From positions 116,795 to 180,794 of the forward strand of contig DATGFS010000009.1 in assembly GCA_035308905.1 (NCBI GenBank): a stretch of 64,000 bases of DNA, written 5' to 3'. Below are positions 42,982 to 50,721 of the stretch, one piece after another. The notes under the pieces were generated by a model. The model had not been told where the DNA came from. It searched no databases and saw only the letters and a list, made by a program, of their open reading frames with translations. Numbering within the stretch: position 1 is the stretch's first letter; the number at the start of each line of letters is the position of its first letter. Position numbers and translations under genes: made by a program. This DNA is from a bacterium. GTDB taxonomy: Bacteria > Sysuimicrobiota > Sysuimicrobiia > Sysuimicrobiales > Segetimicrobiaceae.

Positions 42982-43970
42982 GTTTCTGGATCGGTAAGCG
43001 CGTCCTCGTCACCGGCGGGGCGGGATTCATCGGCAGCCACCTCGTCGAGCGTCTCGTGGCGCTCGGCGCGGCGGTGACCGTGCCGCTGCGGTCGGCGGAC
43101 GCGCGCCGTGACCATCTCGCCGGCGTGCTCGACCGGGTCGCGCTGCCCGTGGCCGATCTCGGCCGCTGGGAGGAGTGCGCCGCGGCCGTGGCCGGACACG
43201 ACGTGGTGATGAACCTCGCGGCCCGCGTCGGCGGTATCCAGTACAACATCGACCATCCCGCATCGATTTTTCGCGAGAACATGACGATCTTCATGAACGT
43301 CATCGAGGCGGCCCGGATCGCCGGAGTGAAGCGTTTCCTGGTGGTCAGCTCCGCCTGCGTCTACCCGCGGGAGTGCTCCGTGCCGACGCCGGAGGAAGAG
43401 GGCTTCGCGGGGACGCCGGAGCCGACCAACGAGGGCTACGGCTGGTCCAAGCGCATGGAAGAATTCTTGGGCGCGGCGTACGCGCGTCAGTACGGACTGT
43501 CGGTCGCGATCGCGCGCCCGTACAACGCGTACGGACCGCGCGACAACTTCAACCCGGACTCATCGCACGTGATCCCCGCGCTGATCCGCCGGATCTTTGC
43601 GGGTGAAAACCCGCTGCGGGTGTGGGGGACCGGCGAGCAGACGCGGACGTTTCTCTACGTCACGGATTTCGTGGAAGGACTGATCGCGGCCGCGGAGCGC
43701 TATCCGGAGGCGGATGCGGTCAACATCGGGTCGACCGAAGAGGTCACGATCCGGGACCTCGCGCACCTCATCGTCGAGCTGTCGGGCCGGCGCGTCGCCG
43801 TGGAGTTCGACGTCTCGCGTCCCGGCGGGCAGCCGCGGCGGACGTGCGACACCGCCAAAGCGGAGCGCGTCCTCGGATTTCACGCCGCGGTGCCGCTCCG
43901 CGAGGGCCTGCGGCGCACGATCGAATGGTACGCGACGCAGGTGTCGCGTCACTCCCCGCAGGTACGTTGA
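42978..43970 (+). CDS. GDP-L-fucose synthase / GDP-L-colitose synthase-type epimerase-reductase
   Basis: The product has 330 residues. TGGAGFIG at 12-19 binds NADP. The four catalytic residues of GDP-fucose synthase are all present at a constant shift of 18 from the E. coli numbering: Cys127 (SSACVYP), Tyr154 and Lys158 (YGWSK), and His197 (SSHVIP). AARVGGIQYN is the family signature. Fucose synthase epimerises C3 and C5 and reduces C4 of GDP-4-keto-6-deoxymannose, and ColC does C5 epimerisation and reduction of the 3-deoxy product. The ColD-like gene two positions upstream makes the second role more likely here, though sequence alone does not separate them. ATGA overlap with the fused gene upstream. 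Confidence 0.86.
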   Translation: MSFWIGKRVLVTGGAGFIGSHLVERLVALGAAVTVPLRSADARRDHLAGVLDRVALPVADLGRWEECAAAVAGHDVVMNLAARVGGIQYNIDHPASIFRENMTIFMNVIEAARIAGVKRFLVVSSACVYPRECSVPTPEEEGFAGTPEPTNEGYGWSKRMEEFLGAAYARQYGLSVAIARPYNAYGPRDNFNPDSSHVIPALIRRIFAGENPLRVWGTGEQTRTFLYVTDFVEGLIAAAERYPEADAVNIGSTEEVTIRDLAHLIVELSGRRVAVEFDVSRPGGQPRRTCDTAKAERVLGFHAAVPLREGLRRTIEWYATQVSRHSPQVR

Positions 43971-44051
43971 CACTATTCCCGAGGCGTCCCGCATTGGGCC
44001 GCAGACGCTGCTGATGACCCAAAATAAGCGCCGGTAGAATGGAGGCGGGCG

Positions 44052-44519
44052 ATGCGTTGGAGGCACGTCCCGTGGTACGTGTGGGTGGCATCAGGAGCGT
44101 TGGTGACATTGGCTGGAATCGACGTATCTTCCCGGATCACGGAGCGCCTATCCCCCGCGATCCAGCGCATTCCCGAGTTTGGCGGCGCCGCCTCAGGGTC
44201 GGTGCAAGCGGCCATTAATGCGGCTGCGTTCACAGCCACTAGTTATTTCGCCAAGAACCCCCAACTGGACCGGACGGGTCAAACGTTCGGGCAGGATGTC
44301 CCTGCGATCCAGCAGGCGCTGAACGACGCCGAAAACGCTCAGCGGGCGTTGGAGGACGTGGAAGCCACCCGCATAAAAGGAGACACTTCTCATATGCGAG
44401 AAGACGCGATCGAAAAGGCGGCTTTGGTCATCGAATTGGCAACGGGCATCCGCCCGCGCTGGGCACCCCCAGCCAGCATCGGCACGAATGCCTGTGAACG
44501 AATCCCTCACCCACGCTAG
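44052..44519 (+). CDS. Small membrane-anchored protein of unknown function
   Basis: The product has 155 residues with GGAGGCGGGCG directly before the ATG. Residues 8-24 form a hydrophobic helix that is either a signal anchor or an uncleaved signal. The rest is a soluble, partly helical region rich in Ala, Gln and Asn (about 45-120), with a heptad-like stretch around IQQALNDAENAQRALEDVEATR that may form a short coiled coil. No known family is recognised. GC content and amino-acid use differ somewhat from the polysaccharide genes. It overlaps the upstream end of the reading frame of the next gene. Confidence 0.5.
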   Translation: MRWRHVPWYVWVASGALVTLAGIDVSSRITERLSPAIQRIPEFGGAASGSVQAAINAAAFTATSYFAKNPQLDRTGQTFGQDVPAIQQALNDAENAQRALEDVEATRIKGDTSHMREDAIEKAALVIELATGIRPRWAPPASIGTNACERIPHPR

Positions 44520-44544
44520 TTGTGCACAACAAGCCGGTCACGAC

Positions 44545-45138
44545 ATGTTGAGCGCGTCGGCGAGCAGAATCCTTGTTGTCACGCGCGTTACGGCGCTTGG
44601 CGCTGCCGCGATTCTGGCATCGGCATGTACCTCGGCCCGTCAAGGGGCGCAGCAGCCGCCCGCGCAGCAGCCGCCGTCGGTCATGCAGCCGGTTTCACCG
44701 ACGGCGCCGCCGGCCGTCGCGCAGCAGCAGCGTACGCCGCCCTCGGTCATGCAATTGCCACCGCGGCCCGTCCGGAAACTGCCACCGCCGGTGCCGTGGA
44801 AGGCCCCGCCACCGGCCGTCCAGGCGAATCCCACCAAGGTCAAGCAGGCCGCACCCGTCGTGAACGCCGTGAAGCGCTATTACGTAGAGAACAACTGCTA
44901 TCCGGACATGGCGCGCGGCGGCGCGGGAGTACCGCCTGGACTCAAATCCATCCTGGACAAGGCGTCGTGGCCGGCGGGGTTTGTCTATGAAACGCTCACG
45001 GCGGCAATGGGATGGCAGCTCGGAGCGGGCACGGTGTACTACGTGGACGTATACTATCCCGGCGATACGCCGATGTGGAACGGGCCCGGATCGGGCCGGA
45101 TCTACATCGTGTATAACCAGGCGGTCGAGACCTGTTGA
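44545..45138 (+). CDS. Putative proline-rich lipoprotein with pilin-like C-terminal domain
   Basis: The product has 197 residues from ATG 44545; ATG 44488 is an in-frame alternative that would only lengthen the N-terminus. A hydrophobic stretch ending ILASAC resembles a lipobox, with the acylated Cys at residue 28. A Pro/Gln-rich linker follows (about 33-110) containing two copies of PPSVMQ. The C-terminal 85 residues (VNAVKRYYVENNCYPD ... YIVYNQAVETC) have the size and the aromatic-rich YPD pattern of type IV pilin or pseudopilin globular heads. Two cysteines (NNC and ETC) could form a disulfide. The role is unknown; the pilin likeness is a hint only. Confidence 0.5.
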   Translation: MLSASASRILVVTRVTALGAAAILASACTSARQGAQQPPAQQPPSVMQPVSPTAPPAVAQQQRTPPSVMQLPPRPVRKLPPPVPWKAPPPAVQANPTKVKQAAPVVNAVKRYYVENNCYPDMARGGAGVPPGLKSILDKASWPAGFVYETLTAAMGWQLGAGTVYYVDVYYPGDTPMWNGPGSGRIYIVYNQAVETC

Positions 45139-45159
45139 GCAGAGGCCCACTCCCGTAGG

Positions 45160-46884
45160 ATGCACATTCTAGGCATCAACGCGCATCATGCCGGCGCTTC
45201 GGCCTGCCTGATCCGGGACGGCGAGCTCATCGCCGCCGCGGAGGAGGAGCGCTTCCGGCGCATCAAGTACTGGGCGGGATTCCCACGCCTCGCCATCGAG
45301 TACTGCCTCCGCGCGGGCGGGATCACCGCCTACGATCTCGACCACGTCGGGATCTCGCGCGATCCGAGCGCGAATCTGATGAAGAAGGTGCTGTTCACGC
45401 TCGCGCGCCGACCGAGCCTCGGACTGATCCGCGAGCGCCTGGCGAATCAGCTGCAGGTGCGCCGGCCCGACGCGGCGCTCAGCGAGACGCTCGGGCTGGA
45501 TCCGCGGCGCCTACGGGCGCAGTTCCACAACGTCGAACATCACCGCGCCCACATGGCGAGCGCGTTTTTTGTCTCGCCGTTCCCCCGCGCCGCGGTATTG
45601 TCGGTCGACGGCATGGGCGATTTCGTCAGTACGATGTGGGGCACCGGAAACGACAACCGCCTCGACATTCTGGGCGAGATCAACTTTCCCCATTCGCTCG
45701 GCTACGTCTACACCGCCGTGTCGCAGTGGCTCGGGTTTCCGCAGTACGGCGACGAGGGGAAAGTCATGGGCCTCGCGCCATACGGCCGGCCGGTGTTCAT
45801 GGACGAATTCCGGCGGATGCTGCGGGTGCAGGCCGACGGCACGTTCGAGCTCGACCTGGATTTCTTCGTCCACCATGCCGCGGGCGCGTCGATGACCTTC
45901 GACGAAGGCTCGCCGGCGATCGGCACGATGTACTCGCCGAAGATGGTCGAGACGTTCGGCCCGCCGCGCGAGCCCGGCGCGGAGATCACGCGAAGACACC
46001 AGGACATCGCCGCGTCGCTGCAGGCGATGCTCGAAGAGGCCGAGTTCGCGCTGGTCCGGCGTCTCCAGCGGGAGACCGGTGCGGCGGCGCTGTGCATGGC
46101 CGGGGGGGTCGCCCTCAACAGCGCCTTCAACGGGAAGATCCTGCCGAACACGGAGTTCCGCGACATCTTCATCCAACCGGCGGCCGGCGACGCGGGGACG
46201 GCCCTCGGCGTGTGCTACTACATCTACCATCATGTGCTGGGCCGGCCGCGATCGTACGTCATGACCCACGCCTACACCGGACCCGAGTACGCCAACCGGG
46301 AGATCGCGGAGATCCTGGCGTCGTACCAGGCGGCCGTCGAGTCCCTCGACGAGGACGAGCTCGTCCGCCGCGCGGCGCGGCTGGTGGCCGAGGGCAATGT
46401 GGTCGGCTGGTTTCAGGGGCGGATGGAGTGGGGCCCCCGCGCCCTCGGCAACCGCAGCATCGTCGCCGATCCCCGGCGCGCGGACATGAAGGACGTGCTG
46501 AACGCCCGCATCAAGCGCCGGGAACCGTTCCGGCCGTTCGCGCCGTCGGTGCTGCTGGACGCGGTGGGCGAATATTTTGACCAGACCTATCCGGACCCGT
46601 TCATGCTGAAAGTGTATAATGTGTTGCCGGCGCGGCGGGGGGATATCCCGGCGGTGACCCACGTCGACGGGACCGGCCGGCTGCAAACCGTGGACCGGCC
46701 GGCCAACCCGCTGTACTGGCGGCTCATCAAGGAGTTCGGCGAGCAGACCGGGGTGCCGGTCGTGTTGAACACGTCCTTCAACGAGAACGAGCCGATCGTG
46801 TGCACCCCCCGAGAGGCGATCGAGTGTTTTCTACGCACGCGCATGGACGCGCTCGTCCTCGGGAACCATCTCGTCCGTAAGTAA
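45160..46884 (+). CDS. Carbamoyltransferase of the NodU/CmcH/TobZ family
   Basis: The product has 574 residues, the usual length. The N-terminal Kae1-like domain starts MHILGINAHHAGASA and has EHHRAHMASAF, whose histidines bind metal and carbamoyl-adenylate. CMAGGVALNS belongs to the ATP-binding region. The C-terminal YrdC-like domain has GPRALGNRSIVADPR and NTSFNENEPIV. These enzymes use carbamoyl phosphate and ATP to carbamoylate hydroxyls of sugars, Nod factors or antibiotics. In this setting a sugar hydroxyl of the surface glycan is the likely target. It is followed 6 bases later by the propeller-like gene. Confidence 0.92.
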   Translation: MHILGINAHHAGASACLIRDGELIAAAEEERFRRIKYWAGFPRLAIEYCLRAGGITAYDLDHVGISRDPSANLMKKVLFTLARRPSLGLIRERLANQLQVRRPDAALSETLGLDPRRLRAQFHNVEHHRAHMASAFFVSPFPRAAVLSVDGMGDFVSTMWGTGNDNRLDILGEINFPHSLGYVYTAVSQWLGFPQYGDEGKVMGLAPYGRPVFMDEFRRMLRVQADGTFELDLDFFVHHAAGASMTFDEGSPAIGTMYSPKMVETFGPPREPGAEITRRHQDIAASLQAMLEEAEFALVRRLQRETGAAALCMAGGVALNSAFNGKILPNTEFRDIFIQPAAGDAGTALGVCYYIYHHVLGRPRSYVMTHAYTGPEYANREIAEILASYQAAVESLDEDELVRRAARLVAEGNVVGWFQGRMEWGPRALGNRSIVADPRRADMKDVLNARIKRREPFRPFAPSVLLDAVGEYFDQTYPDPFMLKVYNVLPARRGDIPAVTHVDGTGRLQTVDRPANPLYWRLIKEFGEQTGVPVVLNTSFNENEPIVCTPREAIECFLRTRMDALVLGNHLVRK

Positions 46885-46890
46885 CCCCCG

Positions 46891-47940
46891 ATGTCCGTGA
46901 CGGTGCGCCTGGAACCGATCGGCCGGTTCCCCGGCCTGCGGGTGCTCGCCTGGCACGCCGGCGCGCTGTACGCCGGACGCGGCTACGCGCTGCTGCGCTG
47001 GGAGCCCGGCACCGGCCGGTGGACGCGCCGCGCGTCGTTCAGTCCCGCACGCTGGCGCCGTGTGACGTCCCGGAATCGCCTCTCTGCCCGGCTGGTCCGC
47101 GACGGGTTTCACGCGCTGGCGGGACTGCCCGACGGCACGCTCGCGGCCGTTTTTCCGGGTGCGATCGGGGTGCTCCGGCCCGGGAGCGACCGATTTCAGG
47201 CCGTCTTTCGCGTCCCGCGCGGGACGCGTCCCCTCGCGATCGCCGCCACGCCCTCGGGCCGCCTGTATTGGGGAGAGTATTTCGACAATCCGCACCGGGA
47301 GGCCGTGCACGTCTACGGCTCGGCCGACGCCGGCGCTTCATGGGAGGCGGTCTACACGTTCCCGCCCGGGGCGATCCGCCACGTGCACAGCATCACGTAC
47401 GATCCGTACGCCGACCGTCTGTGGGTGCTGACCGGGGACGAAGGCGAGGAGTGCCGGATGCTTCGAGCCGCGCCGGACTGGTCCTCGGTCGAGGTAGTGC
47501 GCTCCGGCGGCCAGCAGGCCCGCGCGGTGACGCTCGTGCCGGGCGCGGACGCGGTCTACTTCGCCACGGACACTCCGCTCGAAGCGAATTACATCTACCG
47601 CCTGGACCACCGCGGCCGCCTGGACCGGCTGGCGGCGATTGACGGGTCGAGTTTTTGGAGTTGCCGCGCCGGCGGCGCGCTCTTTTTCTCGACGGCGGTC
47701 GAACCGAGCCGCGTCAACCGGAGCCGGTACGCCACGCTGTACGGCGGCGCGGACGGCGGCGCATGGTCGGCGCTCACGCGGTGGGCCCGCGACGGCTGGC
47801 CGCTCGCGTTGTTTCAATACGCGAACATCGTGCTGCCGTCGGGCGCCAACGACGGCGACGTGCTGGCCGCCAGCGGGCTCGCGGTGCGGGGGGAAGATCA
47901 CGTCGCACACCTCTGGCGGACCCACATCGCGAATGGATAG
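46891..47940 (+). CDS. Predicted beta-propeller protein (sialidase/BNR-like), function unknown
   Basis: The product has 349 residues with no signal peptide or membrane helix. It consists of repeated strands of the type GRLYWGEYFDN, VYGSADAGASWEAVYTFP, DRLWVLTGDEGEECRML and DAVYFATDTP, spaced about 45-55 residues apart, as in six-bladed propellers. SADAGASWE is close to the Asp-box motif S-x-D-x-G-x-x-W of BNR repeats. The catalytic arginines and tyrosine of sialidases cannot be identified, so enzymatic activity is not claimed. Similar cytoplasmic propellers occur in glycan loci without known roles. The stop overlaps the next gene by 8 bases. Confidence 0.65.
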   Translation: MSVTVRLEPIGRFPGLRVLAWHAGALYAGRGYALLRWEPGTGRWTRRASFSPARWRRVTSRNRLSARLVRDGFHALAGLPDGTLAAVFPGAIGVLRPGSDRFQAVFRVPRGTRPLAIAATPSGRLYWGEYFDNPHREAVHVYGSADAGASWEAVYTFPPGAIRHVHSITYDPYADRLWVLTGDEGEECRMLRAAPDWSSVEVVRSGGQQARAVTLVPGADAVYFATDTPLEANYIYRLDHRGRLDRLAAIDGSSFWSCRAGGALFFSTAVEPSRVNRSRYATLYGGADGGAWSALTRWARDGWPLALFQYANIVLPSGANDGDVLAASGLAVRGEDHVAHLWRTHIANG

Positions 47941-48922
47941 CTGGCTGCGCGAGCATCTCGTGTGCCCCCGCGACCACGGCGCGCTGCGCGAGGAAGGCGA
48001 TACGCTCGTGTGTCCCGCGGGGCATGCCTATCCTTGTGTCGGCGGGATCCCCGTCATGCTGCTGTCCGACGTGCCGCCCACCCACGTGGCTTTTCACGAG
48101 ACGCTGTCGCGTGTCGGCGATGCGGCCGCGCCGGGCGGGCGCGCCGCCACCGGCCGCGCCGCGGCCGGCGGCGTCGATCCATTCGTGCAGGACGCGGTCG
48201 CCGGCACGTGCGGAAACATGTACCGCCGGCTCGTGGGCCGGCTGACGGAGTATCCGATCCCCGACGTCCGGCTGCCGCCGGGCGGGGGGCGGGTCTTCCT
48301 GGACGTCGGCTGCAACTGGGGGCGTTGGTGCGTCAGCGCGGCGAGGAAAGGGTACCGCGCCGTCGGCGTCGATCCATCGCTGGAGGCGATCGAGGCCGCG
48401 CGCCGCGTCGCGCACCAATTGGGCGCGGCGGCGATCTACGTGGTCGCCGACGCGCGGCACCTGCCGTTCCGCGCGGGATCGTTCGACGTGGCATTTTCCT
48501 ACAGCGTGCTCCAGCACTTCGACAAGGGCGACGCTCGGAAGGCGCTCGCTGAAATCGGGCGCGTGCTCGGCGCGTCGGGGATCTCGATCATCCAGATGCC
48601 GAACGCGTTCGGCCTCCGCAACCTGTACCATCAGGCGCGTCGAGGCTTCCGCCGCACGCGGGCCTTCGAGGTGAGGTATTGGAGCCCGCGCGAGCTCCGC
48701 CGCGTGTTCGCGCGCGCGATCGGTCCCACGTCGCTCTTCGCGGACGGCTACTTTTCGCTGAATCCGCAGGCCAGCGATCAAGAACTCCTGCCGCCCCCGT
48801 TTCGATACGTGGTATACTGCTCCGAGTTGATTCGCCATCTCAGTGAAAGGCTGCCCTGGCTGGTGTTGGGTGCGGATAGTCTTTACGTGAGATCTAGGCG
48901 TCGCGAGGACGGATCCGCGTGA
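47933..48922 (+). CDS. SAM-dependent methyltransferase with N-terminal Trm112-like zinc-ribbon domain
   Basis: The product has 329 residues. Residues 1-45 resemble the Trm112/UPF0434 fold: LREHLVCPRDHGALREE and LVCPAGHAYPCVGGIPVML, with cysteines in two CP knuckles that may hold zinc. The methyltransferase core begins near residue 110 with motif I VFLDVGCNWGRWC, then VGVDPSLEAIEAARR and SYSVLQHFDKGDA. This pairing is common in surface-polysaccharide loci. The modified group is unknown. It overlaps the propeller gene by 8 bases and the next gene by 4 bases (GTGA), so the carbamoyltransferase, propeller and methyltransferase probably work on one product. Confidence 0.83.
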   Translation: MDSWLREHLVCPRDHGALREEGDTLVCPAGHAYPCVGGIPVMLLSDVPPTHVAFHETLSRVGDAAAPGGRAATGRAAAGGVDPFVQDAVAGTCGNMYRRLVGRLTEYPIPDVRLPPGGGRVFLDVGCNWGRWCVSAARKGYRAVGVDPSLEAIEAARRVAHQLGAAAIYVVADARHLPFRAGSFDVAFSYSVLQHFDKGDARKALAEIGRVLGASGISIIQMPNAFGLRNLYHQARRGFRRTRAFEVRYWSPRELRRVFARAIGPTSLFADGYFSLNPQASDQELLPPPFRYVVYCSELIRHLSERLPWLVLGADSLYVRSRRREDGSA

Positions 48923-50721
48923 CCACGGCGCTCAACAGAATTGCCGGCGCCTGTGCCGCCGCGACCCTGCTGCTGTCCGCCTCGGGTGATGCGGGGACGC
49001 CCGGCCGCGCGGGTCTGCCGCCCGAGATCGTCGTGCCCCTCGTCACCGCCACCCTTCCGCTCGGCTTGACCAACGCCCAGGCCGGCATCGTCGTCGCGTC
49101 CGACGGCCTGATCGTCACCGAGCTGCGCACGGTGCGCAGCGCGCACACCCTGACCGTGACGCTGCCCGGATCCTCGCCGCTTCCCGCCCGGCTGGTGGCG
49201 TCGGACGCGGGCAGCGATCTCGCCCTGCTCAAGGTCGCGGCCCCGCATCTCCTGCCGGTCCCGCCGTTTGCAGACTCGACGCCGCTCCAGATCGGACAGT
49301 CGGTGCGCGCCTACGGCTACCCGTTCGCGGAATCCCTCGGCTCGCGCGATCTCGCGGAGGGAGAAGGGACGATCAGCCGGATCGCGGGTCCCCCGGTGTA
49401 CGCATTCTTCTCCGACGCCTTGGTCAGCCCGGGGTTTGCCGGCGGCCCGGTGCTCGACACCGCCGGCCGGGTCGTCGGGATGATGCAGGTGACCGCGCCG
49501 GGCGTCCGGCGCACCGCGTGGGCCAAGTCGAATCCGGGACTGCTCCCGGTCGTCGAGCGGATGCGCCGGGAACCGGCCGGCCGTGCCGCATCGCCGCCGT
49601 CCGCCGCCGCCGTTCCGCCCGCGCCCCGTCTCGCCTCGCGGCAGATTACCATCGCGGTGAACGCGACGCTATCCGGGCCGTCGGCCGCGGGCGGCCGTGC
49701 CATTCGTGACGGCGTGCAGCTTGCGGTTGAGGACCTCGGCGCCGCGCTTCGGGCGCGGGGCATCGGACCGTCGGTGATCGCGGCGGACGATCGAGGAGAT
49801 CCCGCGGTCGCGGCGGACAACGCGCGGCGTCTCGCGGCCGATCCCTCCGTGCTGCTCGTCGTCGGCCACAGCCTCTCCGGCACGTCGATCGCGGCGGCGC
49901 CGGTCTACGACGGCGCCGGCCTCCCGATGATCACGCCCGCCGGCGAAGTGGCTACGCTGACGGACGCGGGACACGGGTCGGTGTTCCGCGTGATCGGCCG
50001 GGACGACGTCCAGGGGGTCGCCGCGGCGCAGTTTGTCCGCGTCCGGCTTGGCGGCGGGAGCGCGTACGTCGTGTACGAGCCGAGCGATTATGGACTGCGT
50101 ACCGCCGCGGGATTCTGGTGGGAAGGGCAGCGCCTGGGGCTGCGCGCCCAGGGATTGAGCGCCGTAGACGACACGACGCTGGCCCAGGTCGTCGCCTCCA
50201 TCGCCTCGGCGGCGCCCGCCGTCGTGTACTACGGGGGGGAAATGGCGGGCGCCGTGCCGCTTCTGAAGCGCATGCGCGAGGCGGGCGTGCGGGTGCCGCT
50301 GATCGGCGCCGACGGCCTCGACACGTCCGAGTTCGCCTACCTCGCGGGCGGCGCGATGCTGCCGGCCTTCTACACGGTTCTCGACGGTCCGTCTGGGCTC
50401 TATCCGGGTGCCGGCCGGTTCGTCGAGCGCTTCCGCGGCCGATTCGGGCGCCCCCCCGAACCGTTTGCGGCCCTTGCCTTTGACGCCGCCGGCGCGGGCC
50501 TCCAGGCGATTGTCGCCGCGGGAGCGGGCGGCGCGCCGGATCGCGCCGGCGTGCTCGCGGCGCTCCACGATCCGGCCTTTCAATATCAAGGTGTCACAGG
50601 GATGATCCGGTTCACTTCGAATGGGGACCGCGTGCACAGCCCGGTCTACGTGATGGAGGTCCGGAGCCCGGCGTGGTCGCGGTGGCGGGACAACACCGTG
50701 GCCGCCGCCTTCTTCCCATGA
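48919..50721 (+). CDS. Degenerate trypsin-like (HtrA-fold) domain fused to a type I periplasmic binding protein
   Basis: The product has 600 residues with a signal peptide (about 1-25). Residues 50-200 align with HtrA-type proteases, but the catalytic His is Arg70 (IVTELRTV for ILTNNHVV) and the catalytic Ser is Ala174 (SPGFAGGPV for NPGNSGGPL). Only Asp100 (SDLALLKV) remains, so proteolysis is not expected. After a Pro/Ala linker (about 220-238), residues 240-600 form a LIV-BP-like ligand-binding domain. This has LSGPSAAGGRAIRDGVQLAVEDL near its start and VVYYGGEMAGAVPLLKRMREAGV in its middle. No transporter genes adjoin it. It may be a periplasmic sensor or scaffold in the polymer export operon. 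GTGA and ATGA overlaps link it to both neighbours. Confidence 0.8.
   Translation: MTTALNRIAGACAAATLLLSASGDAGTPGRAGLPPEIVVPLVTATLPLGLTNAQAGIVVASDGLIVTELRTVRSAHTLTVTLPGSSPLPARLVASDAGSDLALLKVAAPHLLPVPPFADSTPLQIGQSVRAYGYPFAESLGSRDLAEGEGTISRIAGPPVYAFFSDALVSPGFAGGPVLDTAGRVVGMMQVTAPGVRRTAWAKSNPGLLPVVERMRREPAGRAASPPSAAAVPPAPRLASRQITIAVNATLSGPSAAGGRAIRDGVQLAVEDLGAALRARGIGPSVIAADDRGDPAVAADNARRLAADPSVLLVVGHSLSGTSIAAAPVYDGAGLPMITPAGEVATLTDAGHGSVFRVIGRDDVQGVAAAQFVRVRLGGGSAYVVYEPSDYGLRTAAGFWWEGQRLGLRAQGLSAVDDTTLAQVVASIASAAPAVVYYGGEMAGAVPLLKRMREAGVRVPLIGADGLDTSEFAYLAGGAMLPAFYTVLDGPSGLYPGAGRFVERFRGRFGRPPEPFAALAFDAAGAGLQAIVAAGAGGAPDRAGVLAALHDPAFQYQGVTGMIRFTSNGDRVHSPVYVMEVRSPAWSRWRDNTVAAAFFP

Noticed and set aside
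43967..43995. Consensus TTGACA as a -35 of the 44052 gene
   Set aside because: No acceptable -10 lies 16-18 bases downstream. The TAGAAT at 44035 would start transcription inside the ribosome binding site.
46891..47940. Calling the propeller protein a sialidase
   Set aside because: One Asp-box-like motif is visible, but the catalytic arginine triad and tyrosine cannot be identified, and there is no signal peptide.
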